DNA of 7,867 nucleotides from Chloroflexota bacterium (GTDB taxonomy: Bacteria > Chloroflexota > Dehalococcoidia > UBA2247 > RBG-13-53-26): NCBI GenBank assembly GCA_003650185.1, contig QMOF01000100.1, positions 1 to 7,867 on the forward strand. The letters are read 5' to 3'. Made by a program: the position numbers and the translations under genes. Numbering within the stretch: position 1 is the stretch's first letter; the number at the start of each line of letters is the position of its first letter. Positions 1-6,480 of this stretch are shown here, piece after piece. Below the pieces are notes generated by a model that was not told the origin of the DNA, did not search any database, and saw only the letters and a list, made by a program, of their open reading frames with translations.

Positions 1-882
1 CTGTGCCGCCTGCTTTCTCTTTCCCGTGCTGCATCTCACCTTTATTACCTCGATCGCCTGGGACTGCTGACGGCCATCTTCCCTGAGCTGGCAGCCACCA
101 GGGACGTAGAGCAGCCGAGAGAGCACTACTGGGATGTGTTCCAGCACTCAATAGAGACGGTGGCCGCTTTTGAGCGCTTGCTCCGGGGCGTGGGCAACCA
201 GGAGGACGCGGTCCTCAGTGAGGCGCCTCACATCCCCAGCGCCGCCGAGCACTTTGAGGAGGAGGTCAGCCATGGCGCGAGCCGGGCGGTCCTGGCGAAG
301 CTAGCCTGCCTCCTTCATGACATCGCCAAACCGCAGACTAAGACGGTTGAACGCGACGGCAGGGTCCGCTTCCTGGGTCACACCAGGCAGGGAGCGGACA
401 TGGCCGGGGACATCCTCCAGCGGTTGAGGTTTAGCAAGAGAGAGATAAAGACTGTGCAGACGGTGATAGCTTCGCATCTCCGCTTGTGGCAGATGGGAGG
501 AGAGGGGAGGCCCACACGGCGGGCTATCTACCGCTTCTTCCGTGACTGCGGCGACGCAAGCATCGATGTTATATTCGTGACCCTGGCCGATTTCCTGGCG
601 GCTCGCGGGCCGGACCTCGACCTGGCGGAGTGGAAACAGCACTGCGAAATGATGCAATATATATGGTCTGAGCACGAAAAGGAGCTGGCAGTGGTACCCC
701 CGGAGAAGCTGGTCGATGGACATGATTTGATCAGCATCTTTCATCTCGAGCCAGGTCCCAGGCTCGGCGAGCTACTGGAGGCGGTGCGTGAGGCCCAGGG
801 GGTGGGCGAGATCACCACCAGGGATGAAGCGCTTGCGTTCGTGCGGAGGCGGCTTGCTGCCAGCGAGGTGAGCCAGACATGA
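1..882 (+). CDS. CCA-adding enzyme/poly(A) polymerase-type protein, HD-domain C-terminal part (5' partial)
   Basis: The reading frame is open from the first base, so the N-terminus, including any nucleotidyltransferase domain, lies outside the window; 293 residues are visible. The GTG at 136 is internal, because family-like sequence (LDRLGLL, FPEL, EHYWDVFQHS) precedes it. The visible part is an HD metal-dependent phosphohydrolase domain. Likely metal ligands are His49 (FQHS), the His106-Asp107 pair (LLHDIAKP) and Asp197 (LADF); His127 (GHT) and His159 (ASH) are further candidates. The end, with LVDGHDL, LEPGP and a REAQ...GEI..R.EAL pattern, resembles the tail of bacterial tRNA nucleotidyltransferases fused to HD domains. 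Such enzymes build or repair the CCA end of tRNA in the cytoplasm. Because the catalytic nucleotidyltransferase domain is not visible, a stand-alone HD protein cannot be excluded. It ends 34 bases before secD on the same strand and may share its transcript. Confidence 0.8.
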   Translation: MCRLLSLSRAASHLYYLDRLGLLTAIFPELAATRDVEQPREHYWDVFQHSIETVAAFERLLRGVGNQEDAVLSEAPHIPSAAEHFEEEVSHGASRAVLAKLACLLHDIAKPQTKTVERDGRVRFLGHTRQGADMAGDILQRLRFSKREIKTVQTVIASHLRLWQMGGEGRPTRRAIYRFFRDCGDASIDVIFVTLADFLAARGPDLDLAEWKQHCEMMQYIWSEHEKELAVVPPEKLVDGHDLISIFHLEPGPRLGELLEAVREAQGVGEITTRDEALAFVRRRLAASEVSQT

Positions 883-902
883 TGCAGACAATGAGTTGTC
901 TC

Positions 903-909
903 AGGGTGA
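903..909 (+). promoter_or_regulatory. Ribosome binding site that decides the secD start
   Basis: AGGGTGA lies 7 bases before the GTG at 917. The in-frame TTG at 896 has no purine-rich site at a usable distance, so GTG 917 is preferred. The choice changes the product by only 7 residues and leaves the membrane segment intact. Confidence 0.55.
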
Positions 910-916
910 CGGCATA

Positions 917-2602
917 GTGAGACCGGGGCTGACGAGGAGGCTCCGGCCGAAGAGAGCACCAAGACTGAGCCGGAACACCTGGGCGCTGCTGTTGATACTG
1001 GCGCTGCTCGGCGTAGCTACCTGGCTACTTACCCCCAGCGGAAGTGCCGCTCTGGACAGGGACAAGGCCCACTGGGGAATGCGCCTTGGGCTTGACCTGG
1101 CAGGCGGAAGTCACCTGGTCTACGAGGCAGACTTTGAGGAGGGGTGGGACGAAGGCCGCAGAGCATTCGAGATGGAGAGGGCGGTCGAGACCATCCGGAA
1201 GCGTATCGACAGGTACGGGGTGACCGAGCCGATCATCCAGACGCAGGAAGGCGAACGCATCCTGATCCAACTGCCGGGCATAACCAACGTCTCCGAGGCC
1301 AAGAGCCTCATCGAGCAGACGGGCTTCCTCGAGTTCCGTGAGCCGGAAGTGAAGACCGACGGGCAGGTCGCACTGCTGAGCGACTACCTGGAGGAAGACG
1401 GGCGCACCGCGTTTTTCGATACCAGTGTGAACGTCGACCGCATATTCGCCCGCATATATCAGCCGCCTGACGAGCCCGAGGAGAAGGTCACTATTCCCTA
1501 TCGCCTGGTGAGTGATGATAATGAAGGTCTGAGGTTTGTCGATCAGGACGGTGCCACCGTTGATAAGGAACAGGTGGCGGTGTGGGTGGAGGAGGAGGGG
1601 AAGAGTCCGGAAGACTTCTACTCCTGGATGCCAGCCACGGGAACGCTGATGGTTGCCGGGGAAGAGGTGAAGGAGCAGCTCACAGGCGCCTATCTGACGG
1701 AGGCGCTGCCGTACTATCCCACGCCGGAGGAGCTGGCCGCGGGCGCGGAGACATCGGTCAACCTCACCTGGAATGCTGATGGAGCCAAGCTGTTCGATCA
1801 GGTGGCTGCGCGGCTCAACCCGAACTACACACCCGGCAGTTGGAGTATAAAAGCCTGCCTGGGCATCTTCCTTGACGGGGAAGTGCTCTCGTATCCTCAG
1901 ATGCTACAGAGCGAATACCATGGCAAAGGCTCCATCACCGGCAACTTCACCTGGGATGAGGCGCGACTGCTGGCTATCCAGCTCAGCTCAGGTGCACTGC
2001 CCATGCCACTGAAGCAACCGCCCCTCTACGAGTCGGAGGTGTCCGCCACTCTGGGGGCTGACTTCGTCAACAGGGCGGTCCTGGCCGGGGGTATCGGGCT
2101 GGCCATGGTGGTGCTTTTCATGACGCTTTACTACCGCCTGCCGGGCCTGCTGGCCAGCCTGGCACTGCTTGTCTACGTGGCCATTGTGCTAGCCATTTTC
2201 AAGCTGGTTCCGGTGACCCTGACCCTGGCTGGTGTGGCCGGGTTCATCCTGTCCATCGGCATGGCGGTGGATGCGAACGTGCTCATCTTTGAGCGCATGA
2301 AGGAGGAGTTGCACGGCGGGCGCACCCTGAGAGCCGCCGTGGAGACCGGCTTCGACCGCGCCTGGAGGGCCATCCGTGACAGTAACATCTCCACTTTCAT
2401 CACCTGCGGCATCCTGTACTGGTTCGGCAGCAGCATCGTGGACAGCCCCCCGGTGATGGGCTTCGCCGTGACTCTGTTTATCGGGGTAGCCGTCAGCATG
2501 TTCTCCGCCATCGTGGTGACGCGCACCTTCCTGCGGCTGGCTGCGGGGCCGCGCATGGCAGGGAAGCTGGCCTGGTTCGGAGTTGAGGCAGGGCATGTTT
2601 GA
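917..2602 (+). CDS. secD: Protein translocase subunit SecD
   Basis: SecD forms with SecF a membrane complex that uses the proton gradient to help pull proteins across the membrane after SecYEG/SecA translocation. With the GTG start it has 561 residues. An N-terminal membrane segment (about 22-38) follows a basic leader. Next come LGLDLAGG (57-64) and the extracytoplasmic P1 region, with RKRIDRYGV near 94-102 and LIQLPGI near 116-122. LSSGALPMPL (356-365) leads into a cluster of about five membrane helices. The diagnostic GMAVDANVLIFER motif (448-460) is intact, including the Asp matching the proton-path Asp of Thermus SecDF (D340, from memory). An acidic stretch of about 90 residues sits inside P1, between LEFRE and WMPATG, making the protein longer than compact SecD proteins. 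TTG 896 is an alternative start, adding 7 residues. It overlaps secF by 8 bases. Confidence 0.96.
   Translation: MRPGLTRRLRPKRAPRLSRNTWALLLILALLGVATWLLTPSGSAALDRDKAHWGMRLGLDLAGGSHLVYEADFEEGWDEGRRAFEMERAVETIRKRIDRYGVTEPIIQTQEGERILIQLPGITNVSEAKSLIEQTGFLEFREPEVKTDGQVALLSDYLEEDGRTAFFDTSVNVDRIFARIYQPPDEPEEKVTIPYRLVSDDNEGLRFVDQDGATVDKEQVAVWVEEEGKSPEDFYSWMPATGTLMVAGEEVKEQLTGAYLTEALPYYPTPEELAAGAETSVNLTWNADGAKLFDQVAARLNPNYTPGSWSIKACLGIFLDGEVLSYPQMLQSEYHGKGSITGNFTWDEARLLAIQLSSGALPMPLKQPPLYESEVSATLGADFVNRAVLAGGIGLAMVVLFMTLYYRLPGLLASLALLVYVAIVLAIFKLVPVTLTLAGVAGFILSIGMAVDANVLIFERMKEELHGGRTLRAAVETGFDRAWRAIRDSNISTFITCGILYWFGSSIVDSPPVMGFAVTLFIGVAVSMFSAIVVTRTFLRLAAGPRMAGKLAWFGVEAGHV
2585..2588 (+). promoter_or_regulatory. 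Ribosome binding site for secF, inside the secD end
   Basis: GAGG lies 6 bases before the ATG at 2595, within the last codons of secD. It supports ATG 2595 over the in-frame TTG at 2583. Start and stop overlap (ATG at 2595, secD TGA at 2600-2602), so translational coupling of the two subunits is likely. Confidence 0.5.
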
Positions 2603-3533
2603 TTTTGTAGGCAAGAAGCGCTGGTTCCTGCTGGTGTCGGCCATATTCATCGCGGCCGGGATTGTTTCGCTTGCCCTACCGGGAGGGGTCAGGCCGGGGA
2701 TCGATTTCGAAGGCGGTATGTCGGCCACTATTGGGCCAAGGGAGGGAGAGTCCCTTGAGCGTGAGACTGTTGAGGAAACACTGATCGACCTGGGCTACAG
2801 CGAGGCGGCCAGGCGTATTCAGGAGCTGAGCGAGGGTGATTTTTTCATTCGCACCCGGGAGCTGGGCGCGGAGGAGCAGCAGGAACTCAGGGACGCCCTG
2901 GAGGGAATAGGGGAAATCAGGGGATTCGGCTCCATCTCTGCGGTGATAGCTGGCGAGACGGTGCGCAATGCCGGTATTGCGGTGGGAGTGGCTGCCATCG
3001 CCATCCTGCTCTACATAACCTGGGCATTCCGCAGCATGCCCAACCCCTTCCGCTATGGCACCTGCGCTATCATAGCTCTCATCCACGATATTCTGGTGGT
3101 GCTGGCTATCTTCTCCTTCCTGGGACGGGCTTTGAACTGGGAGATCGATCCCATGTTCATCACTGCCTGCCTGGCCGTCATCGGGTACAGTGTGAACAAC
3201 ACCATTGTCGTTTTCGACCGGCTGCGCGAAAACATAGCCAGGGGTGCAGCCACTGGCTTTGGCACCCTGGTCAACCTCAGCCTGACTGGCACACTTGGGC
3301 GGTCTCTCAACACCAGCGCAACCACGGTCCTGGCGGTCCTGGCCGTCTACCTGTTCGTAGGCGGCAGCATTCGCACTTTCGCCATGGCACTGTTTGTCGG
3401 TATTATTGCGGGCACCTACAGCTCCCTGTTTATCGCCAGTGAGCTGCTGGTGCTGTGGGAGGGGTTGCGGTGGAGGCCATCCCTGGCGCGGGTGCCTGTC
3501 ATCGGCAGACTCAGCGCAGGCCGCCGGAGGTAG
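2595..3533 (+). CDS. secF: Protein translocase subunit SecF
   Basis: SecF is the partner of SecD in the proton-driven export complex of the cytoplasmic membrane. With the ATG start it has 312 residues, near the usual length for an unfused SecF. It begins with a short basic cytoplasmic tail and a membrane helix (about 9-29), then GIDFEGG (35-41), the small periplasmic P4 region (about 42-122), and five further helices. RSLNTSATT near 236-244 is the conserved SecF pattern and keeps the Arg matching Thermus R671. The GYS motif at 197-209 reads GYSVNNTIVVFDR; most SecF proteins have NDT there, so the usual Asp is Asn (position 202). That Asp corresponds to Thermus D637 as I recall it. The frame is otherwise intact and the gene looks functional. 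TTG 2583 is an alternative start, adding 4 residues. The 8-base overlap with secD indicates co-translation. Confidence 0.96.
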   Translation: MFDFVGKKRWFLLVSAIFIAAGIVSLALPGGVRPGIDFEGGMSATIGPREGESLERETVEETLIDLGYSEAARRIQELSEGDFFIRTRELGAEEQQELRDALEGIGEIRGFGSISAVIAGETVRNAGIAVGVAAIAILLYITWAFRSMPNPFRYGTCAIIALIHDILVVLAIFSFLGRALNWEIDPMFITACLAVIGYSVNNTIVVFDRLRENIARGAATGFGTLVNLSLTGTLGRSLNTSATTVLAVLAVYLFVGGSIRTFAMALFVGIIAGTYSSLFIASELLVLWEGLRWRPSLARVPVIGRLSAGRRR

Positions 3534-3623
3534 AGGTGGCCATGACACTGCCGTGCTGCGGATGACATGGCTTGCCGTGATACCTCAGCCTGGACAAACC
3601 GGACTTATCAGAGCACACTGAGC

Positions 3624-3629
3624 AAGGAG
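3624..3629 (+). promoter_or_regulatory. Ribosome binding site for purL
   Basis: AAGGAG lies 4 bases before the ATG at 3634. The spacing is a little short but the match is strong, and PurL family sequence begins soon after this ATG. Confidence 0.6.
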
Positions 3630-3633
3630 TCTC

Positions 3634-5841
3634 ATGCCCGTATCCAAGGAAGTACTGGACGAAATCGCCCTCAGCGAGGCGGAATACCAGCTCATAGTGG
3701 AGAGGCTGGGCAGGGAGCCCACCGAGGTGGAGCTGGGCATGTTCGGCTCGCTATGGAGCGAGCACTGCGGCTACAAGCACTCCCGGCCGCTCCTGAAGCT
3801 CTTCCCCACTACAGGTAAGCGGGTGCTGACCAGGGTGGGCGAGGAGAACGCCGGGGCGGTGGACATCGGTCACGGCCTTGCCGTGGTGATGAAGATGGAG
3901 TCGCACAACCACCCCTCCGCCATCGAGCCCTTCCAAGGGGCAGCCACCGGGGTGGGCGGGATCGTGAGGGACATCTTCACCATGGGGGCCCGGCCCATCG
4001 CCCTGCTGAACTCCCTCAGGTTTGGCCCGCTGGTGGACTGGCACAACCGCTACCTGTTCAATGGCGTGGTGGGCGGGATCGCCTCCTATGGAAACTGCCT
4101 GGGCATCCCTGACGTGGGCGGCGAGATATCGTTCGCCTCCTGCTACTCGGAGAACCCCCTGGTCAACGCCATGTGCGTTGGCATTGCCAGCAGCGACAAA
4201 CTGGTGAAGGCGGTGGCGGCCGGCGCTGGCAACGTAGTCATGCTGGTAGGGGCGGATACCGGGCGGGATGGCCTTCATGGCGCCTCCGGGCTGGCTTCGC
4301 GCACCTTCCAGGAGGAGCGCGAGCTCCGCTCCGCTGTCCAGGTAGGCAATCCCTTCATGGAAAAGCTGCTGATAGAGGCCTGCCTGGAGCTGGCCGAGAC
4401 CGACTGGATCGTGGGCATGCAGGACCTGGGGGCAGCAGGCCTCACCAGCTCCGCCGTGGAGAGCGCCGGAAGGGGCGGCAGCGGCATAGAGATCGACGTG
4501 GCCAGGGTACCCCGGCGCGAGCACGGTATGACACCCTACGAGGTGATGCTTTCCGAGTCCCAGGAGCGCATGCTGGTGGTGGTCAAGAAGGGTTGCGAGG
4601 ACAAGGTGAAGGCCCTCTTCCAGCGCTGGGAGCTCTCCTGCGAGACCATCGGCCAGGTTACCAGGGACGGTATGGCCAGGATCAAGGATGGCGATGCGGT
4701 GGTCGCTGAGGCACCGGTAGGACTGCTGACCGACCCGCCGCTCTACCGTTTCTCGGTCAAGAAACCGGCGTGGTTGAGACAGGTCCAGAACTCAGACCTC
4801 AGCCATATCCCTGATCTACGTCCGGAGGAGTGCCAGGGTGCTCTTTTCACCCTTCTGGCCTCGCCCAACATCGCCAGTAAGCACTGGGTCTATCGGCAGT
4901 ACGATCACCAGGTACAGACCAACACCGTGGTCCCGCCGGGCGGTGACGCCGCTGTGCTGCGCGTCAAGGGTACAGGGACGGCCATCGCCCTGACCAGCGA
5001 CGGCAACGGGCGGTACTGCTATCTTGACCCCTACCAGGGCGGAGCGATAGCGGTGGCGGAGGCGGCGCGCAACCTGGCCTGCACCGGGGCGCAGCCTGTG
5101 GCCATGACCAACTGCCTGAACTTCGGCGACCCTGAGAACATGAGTGTCTACTACCAGCTGAAGGAATGCATCAGGGGTATGGCCGCTGCCTGCCGCAAAC
5201 TCGGCATCCCGGTCATCAGCGGCAACGTCAGCCTGTACAACGAGACCAGGGGCCAGGCTATCTACCCCACGCCGGTGGTAGGTATGCTCGGCCTGATCTT
5301 CAACGTGTACAGGCACTGCAATATTGGCTTCAGGGACGAGGGGGACCTGGTCTTTCTGCTCGGAGGCGACGGCAGCCCGGGGTTGGCCGGTAGCGAGTAC
5401 CTGGAGGCGATACGTGGCGTGGTGGCGGGGAGGCCGTCGATAGACCTGGGCCTTGAGAAAAGGGTGCAGCGGTGCTGTCTCGACCTGGTCCGACGGGGCG
5501 TGATCAAGTCGGCCCACGACTGCTCTGATGGGGGCCTGCTGGTGGCCCTGGCGGAGTGCTGCATAGCCAGGGGGAGAGGCCTTGAGGGGCGCTGGGGAAT
5601 AGACGGGAGAGCGGACGCTGCCCTGTTTGGAGAGTCCCAGTCTCGGATCGTGGTGTCGGTGTCGCCTGAGAAAGAGGGGGCACTGCGGGAACGGGCGGGC
5701 CGTCGTGGCGTGCCGCTGAGAAAGATGGGCGTGGTCAGAGGGCACAGGCTGGTTGTTGATGGCCTGATCAATGCCTCAGTGGACGAAATGGCAGCCGTCT
5801 GGCGGAATGCGCTTCCCCGGCTGCTACTGCCGGGTAGCTGA
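3634..5841 (+). CDS. purL: Phosphoribosylformylglycinamidine synthase subunit PurL
   Basis: PurL is the ATP-dependent synthetase subunit for step four of de novo purine synthesis, converting FGAR to FGAM with ammonia from glutamine. Its 735 residues match the short PurL form that works with separate PurQ (glutaminase) and PurS, not the long single-chain form. Visible family motifs are WSEHCGYKHSR (41-51, with the likely catalytic His44), MESHNHPSAIEPFQGAATG (88-106, nucleotide/metal site), GMQDLGAAGLTSSA (261-274), MLSESQERM (305-313), a second-half repeat around VYRQYDHQVQTN (419-430), HDCSDGGL (628-635) and FGESQSR (665-671). All key blocks are present and the frame is unbroken. The ATG at 3634 is supported by AAGGAG. 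It follows secF by 100 bases and precedes an HD hydrolase by 30 bases. Neither purQ nor purS is in the window, so its partners must be encoded elsewhere. Confidence 0.98.
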   Translation: MPVSKEVLDEIALSEAEYQLIVERLGREPTEVELGMFGSLWSEHCGYKHSRPLLKLFPTTGKRVLTRVGEENAGAVDIGHGLAVVMKMESHNHPSAIEPFQGAATGVGGIVRDIFTMGARPIALLNSLRFGPLVDWHNRYLFNGVVGGIASYGNCLGIPDVGGEISFASCYSENPLVNAMCVGIASSDKLVKAVAAGAGNVVMLVGADTGRDGLHGASGLASRTFQEERELRSAVQVGNPFMEKLLIEACLELAETDWIVGMQDLGAAGLTSSAVESAGRGGSGIEIDVARVPRREHGMTPYEVMLSESQERMLVVVKKGCEDKVKALFQRWELSCETIGQVTRDGMARIKDGDAVVAEAPVGLLTDPPLYRFSVKKPAWLRQVQNSDLSHIPDLRPEECQGALFTLLASPNIASKHWVYRQYDHQVQTNTVVPPGGDAAVLRVKGTGTAIALTSDGNGRYCYLDPYQGGAIAVAEAARNLACTGAQPVAMTNCLNFGDPENMSVYYQLKECIRGMAAACRKLGIPVISGNVSLYNETRGQAIYPTPVVGMLGLIFNVYRHCNIGFRDEGDLVFLLGGDGSPGLAGSEYLEAIRGVVAGRPSIDLGLEKRVQRCCLDLVRRGVIKSAHDCSDGGLLVALAECCIARGRGLEGRWGIDGRADAALFGESQSRIVVSVSPEKEGALRERAGRRGVPLRKMGVVRGHRLVVDGLINASVDEMAAVWRNALPRLLLPGS

Positions 5842-5858
5842 CGCTTTCGTCGATGGAG

Positions 5859-5863
5859 AGGAG
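5859..5863 (+). promoter_or_regulatory. Ribosome binding site for the small HD hydrolase
   Basis: AGGAG, within a longer purine-rich run at 5855-5868, lies 8 bases before the GTG at 5872. It supports this GTG start. The ATG at 5865 is in another frame. Confidence 0.6.
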
Positions 5864-5871
5864 ATGAGCAA

Positions 5872-6423
5872 GTGGACCGTGAAACGGCTTTGAGTTCCAT
5901 CAAGGCGAACGTAGAGAACGACAATCTGATAAAGCACATGCTGGCCACCGAGGCTATTATGAGGGCCCTGGCCAGGAGGCTGGGCGGCGACGAGGAGGAG
6001 TGGGCGCTGGCCGGACTGCTGCATGACATTGATGTGGAGCTGACCGAGGAGGCACCCGAGACCCACGGCAAGCTGGGGTCTGACCTGGCCAGGGAGTTGG
6101 GGGCCTCAGAGGCGGTGTGCCGCGCTATACTGTGCCACAATGAAGTGCACGGTGTCCCCTGTGACACCACCATGAGCCGGGCCCTGTTCTGTACCGATCC
6201 CCTTACCGGTCTGATCACGGCCGCCGCTTTGGTGCGGCCAGACAAGAAGCTCGAAGGTGTGTCGGTCGAGTCCCTGATGAAGCGTTTCAAGGAGAAGCGG
6301 TTTGCCGCCGGGGCCAAGAGGGAGAACATCGCTACCTGCGAGCAGATCGGACTGGAGTTGAAGGAGTTCATCAGCCTGGGGCTGGAGGCCATGAAGCGTA
6401 TCGCCCCCGAGCTGGGCCTCTAG
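5872..6423 (+). CDS. Small HD-superfamily hydrolase, substrate unknown
   Basis: This 183-residue cytoplasmic protein has one HD domain and no signal peptide or membrane segment. The expected metal ligands are present: His22 (IKHML), His51-Asp52 (LLHDIDVE) and Asp109 (CTDPLTG). His65 and His89 (LCHNE) are further histidines that may line the active site. The LTGLITAAALVRP block (111-123) and the tail, with KRFKEKRFAAG and an LGLEAM helix, resemble a widespread group of uncharacterised bacterial HD proteins, which I remember as the COG2316 type. Members are predicted phosphohydrolases without a settled substrate, and nothing here identifies one. The GTG start has a good Shine-Dalgarno site. It lies 30 bases after purL on the same strand, so co-transcription is likely, but a role in nucleotide metabolism would be only an inference from position. 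Confidence 0.88.
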   Translation: MDRETALSSIKANVENDNLIKHMLATEAIMRALARRLGGDEEEWALAGLLHDIDVELTEEAPETHGKLGSDLARELGASEAVCRAILCHNEVHGVPCDTTMSRALFCTDPLTGLITAAALVRPDKKLEGVSVESLMKRFKEKRFAAGAKRENIATCEQIGLELKEFISLGLEAMKRIAPELGL

Positions 6424-6480
6424 CTTCAAAGGCCTGGCTTCGCCTCCTTTCCGCACCCTACGCCGCCATCCCCAGTCGGG

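Noticed and set aside
136..882. GTG at 136 as the true start of the first gene
   Set aside because: The frame stays open to position 1, and the upstream residues, including EHYWDV, match the HD/CCA-adding family.
3542..3565. Seven-residue ORF (MTLPCCG) after secF, preceded by an AGAGGTGG-like purine run
   Set aside because: It is too short to support coding and shows no attenuator hairpin or regulatory codon run. The purine run overlaps the secF stop and is probably chance.
3534..3633. Possible purL promoter in the 100-base gap after secF
   Set aside because: TTGCCG (3572) and TGGACA (3591) have no acceptable -10 box at normal spacing. No riboswitch-like fold was evident by eye.
5262..6392. 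Long minus-strand open frame (376 codons) opposite the purL end and the HD hydrolase
   Set aside because: It is Ser-, Arg- and Pro-rich with no recognisable domain, and it lies opposite two well-supported genes. This is a typical antisense shadow of GC-rich coding DNA.
1..6423. Two HD-domain proteins flanking secDF-purL as a possible signalling or defence module
   Set aside because: They belong to different HD groups, one of them CCA-adding type. There is no nucleotide cyclase, effector or toxin partner, so the shared fold looks coincidental.
6413..6445. Possible terminator between the convergent HD hydrolase and sbcC genes
   Set aside because: GGCCT/AGGCC (6415-6434) and GGC-TTC-GCC (6436-6444) form only weak stems, and neither is followed by a T run on either strand.
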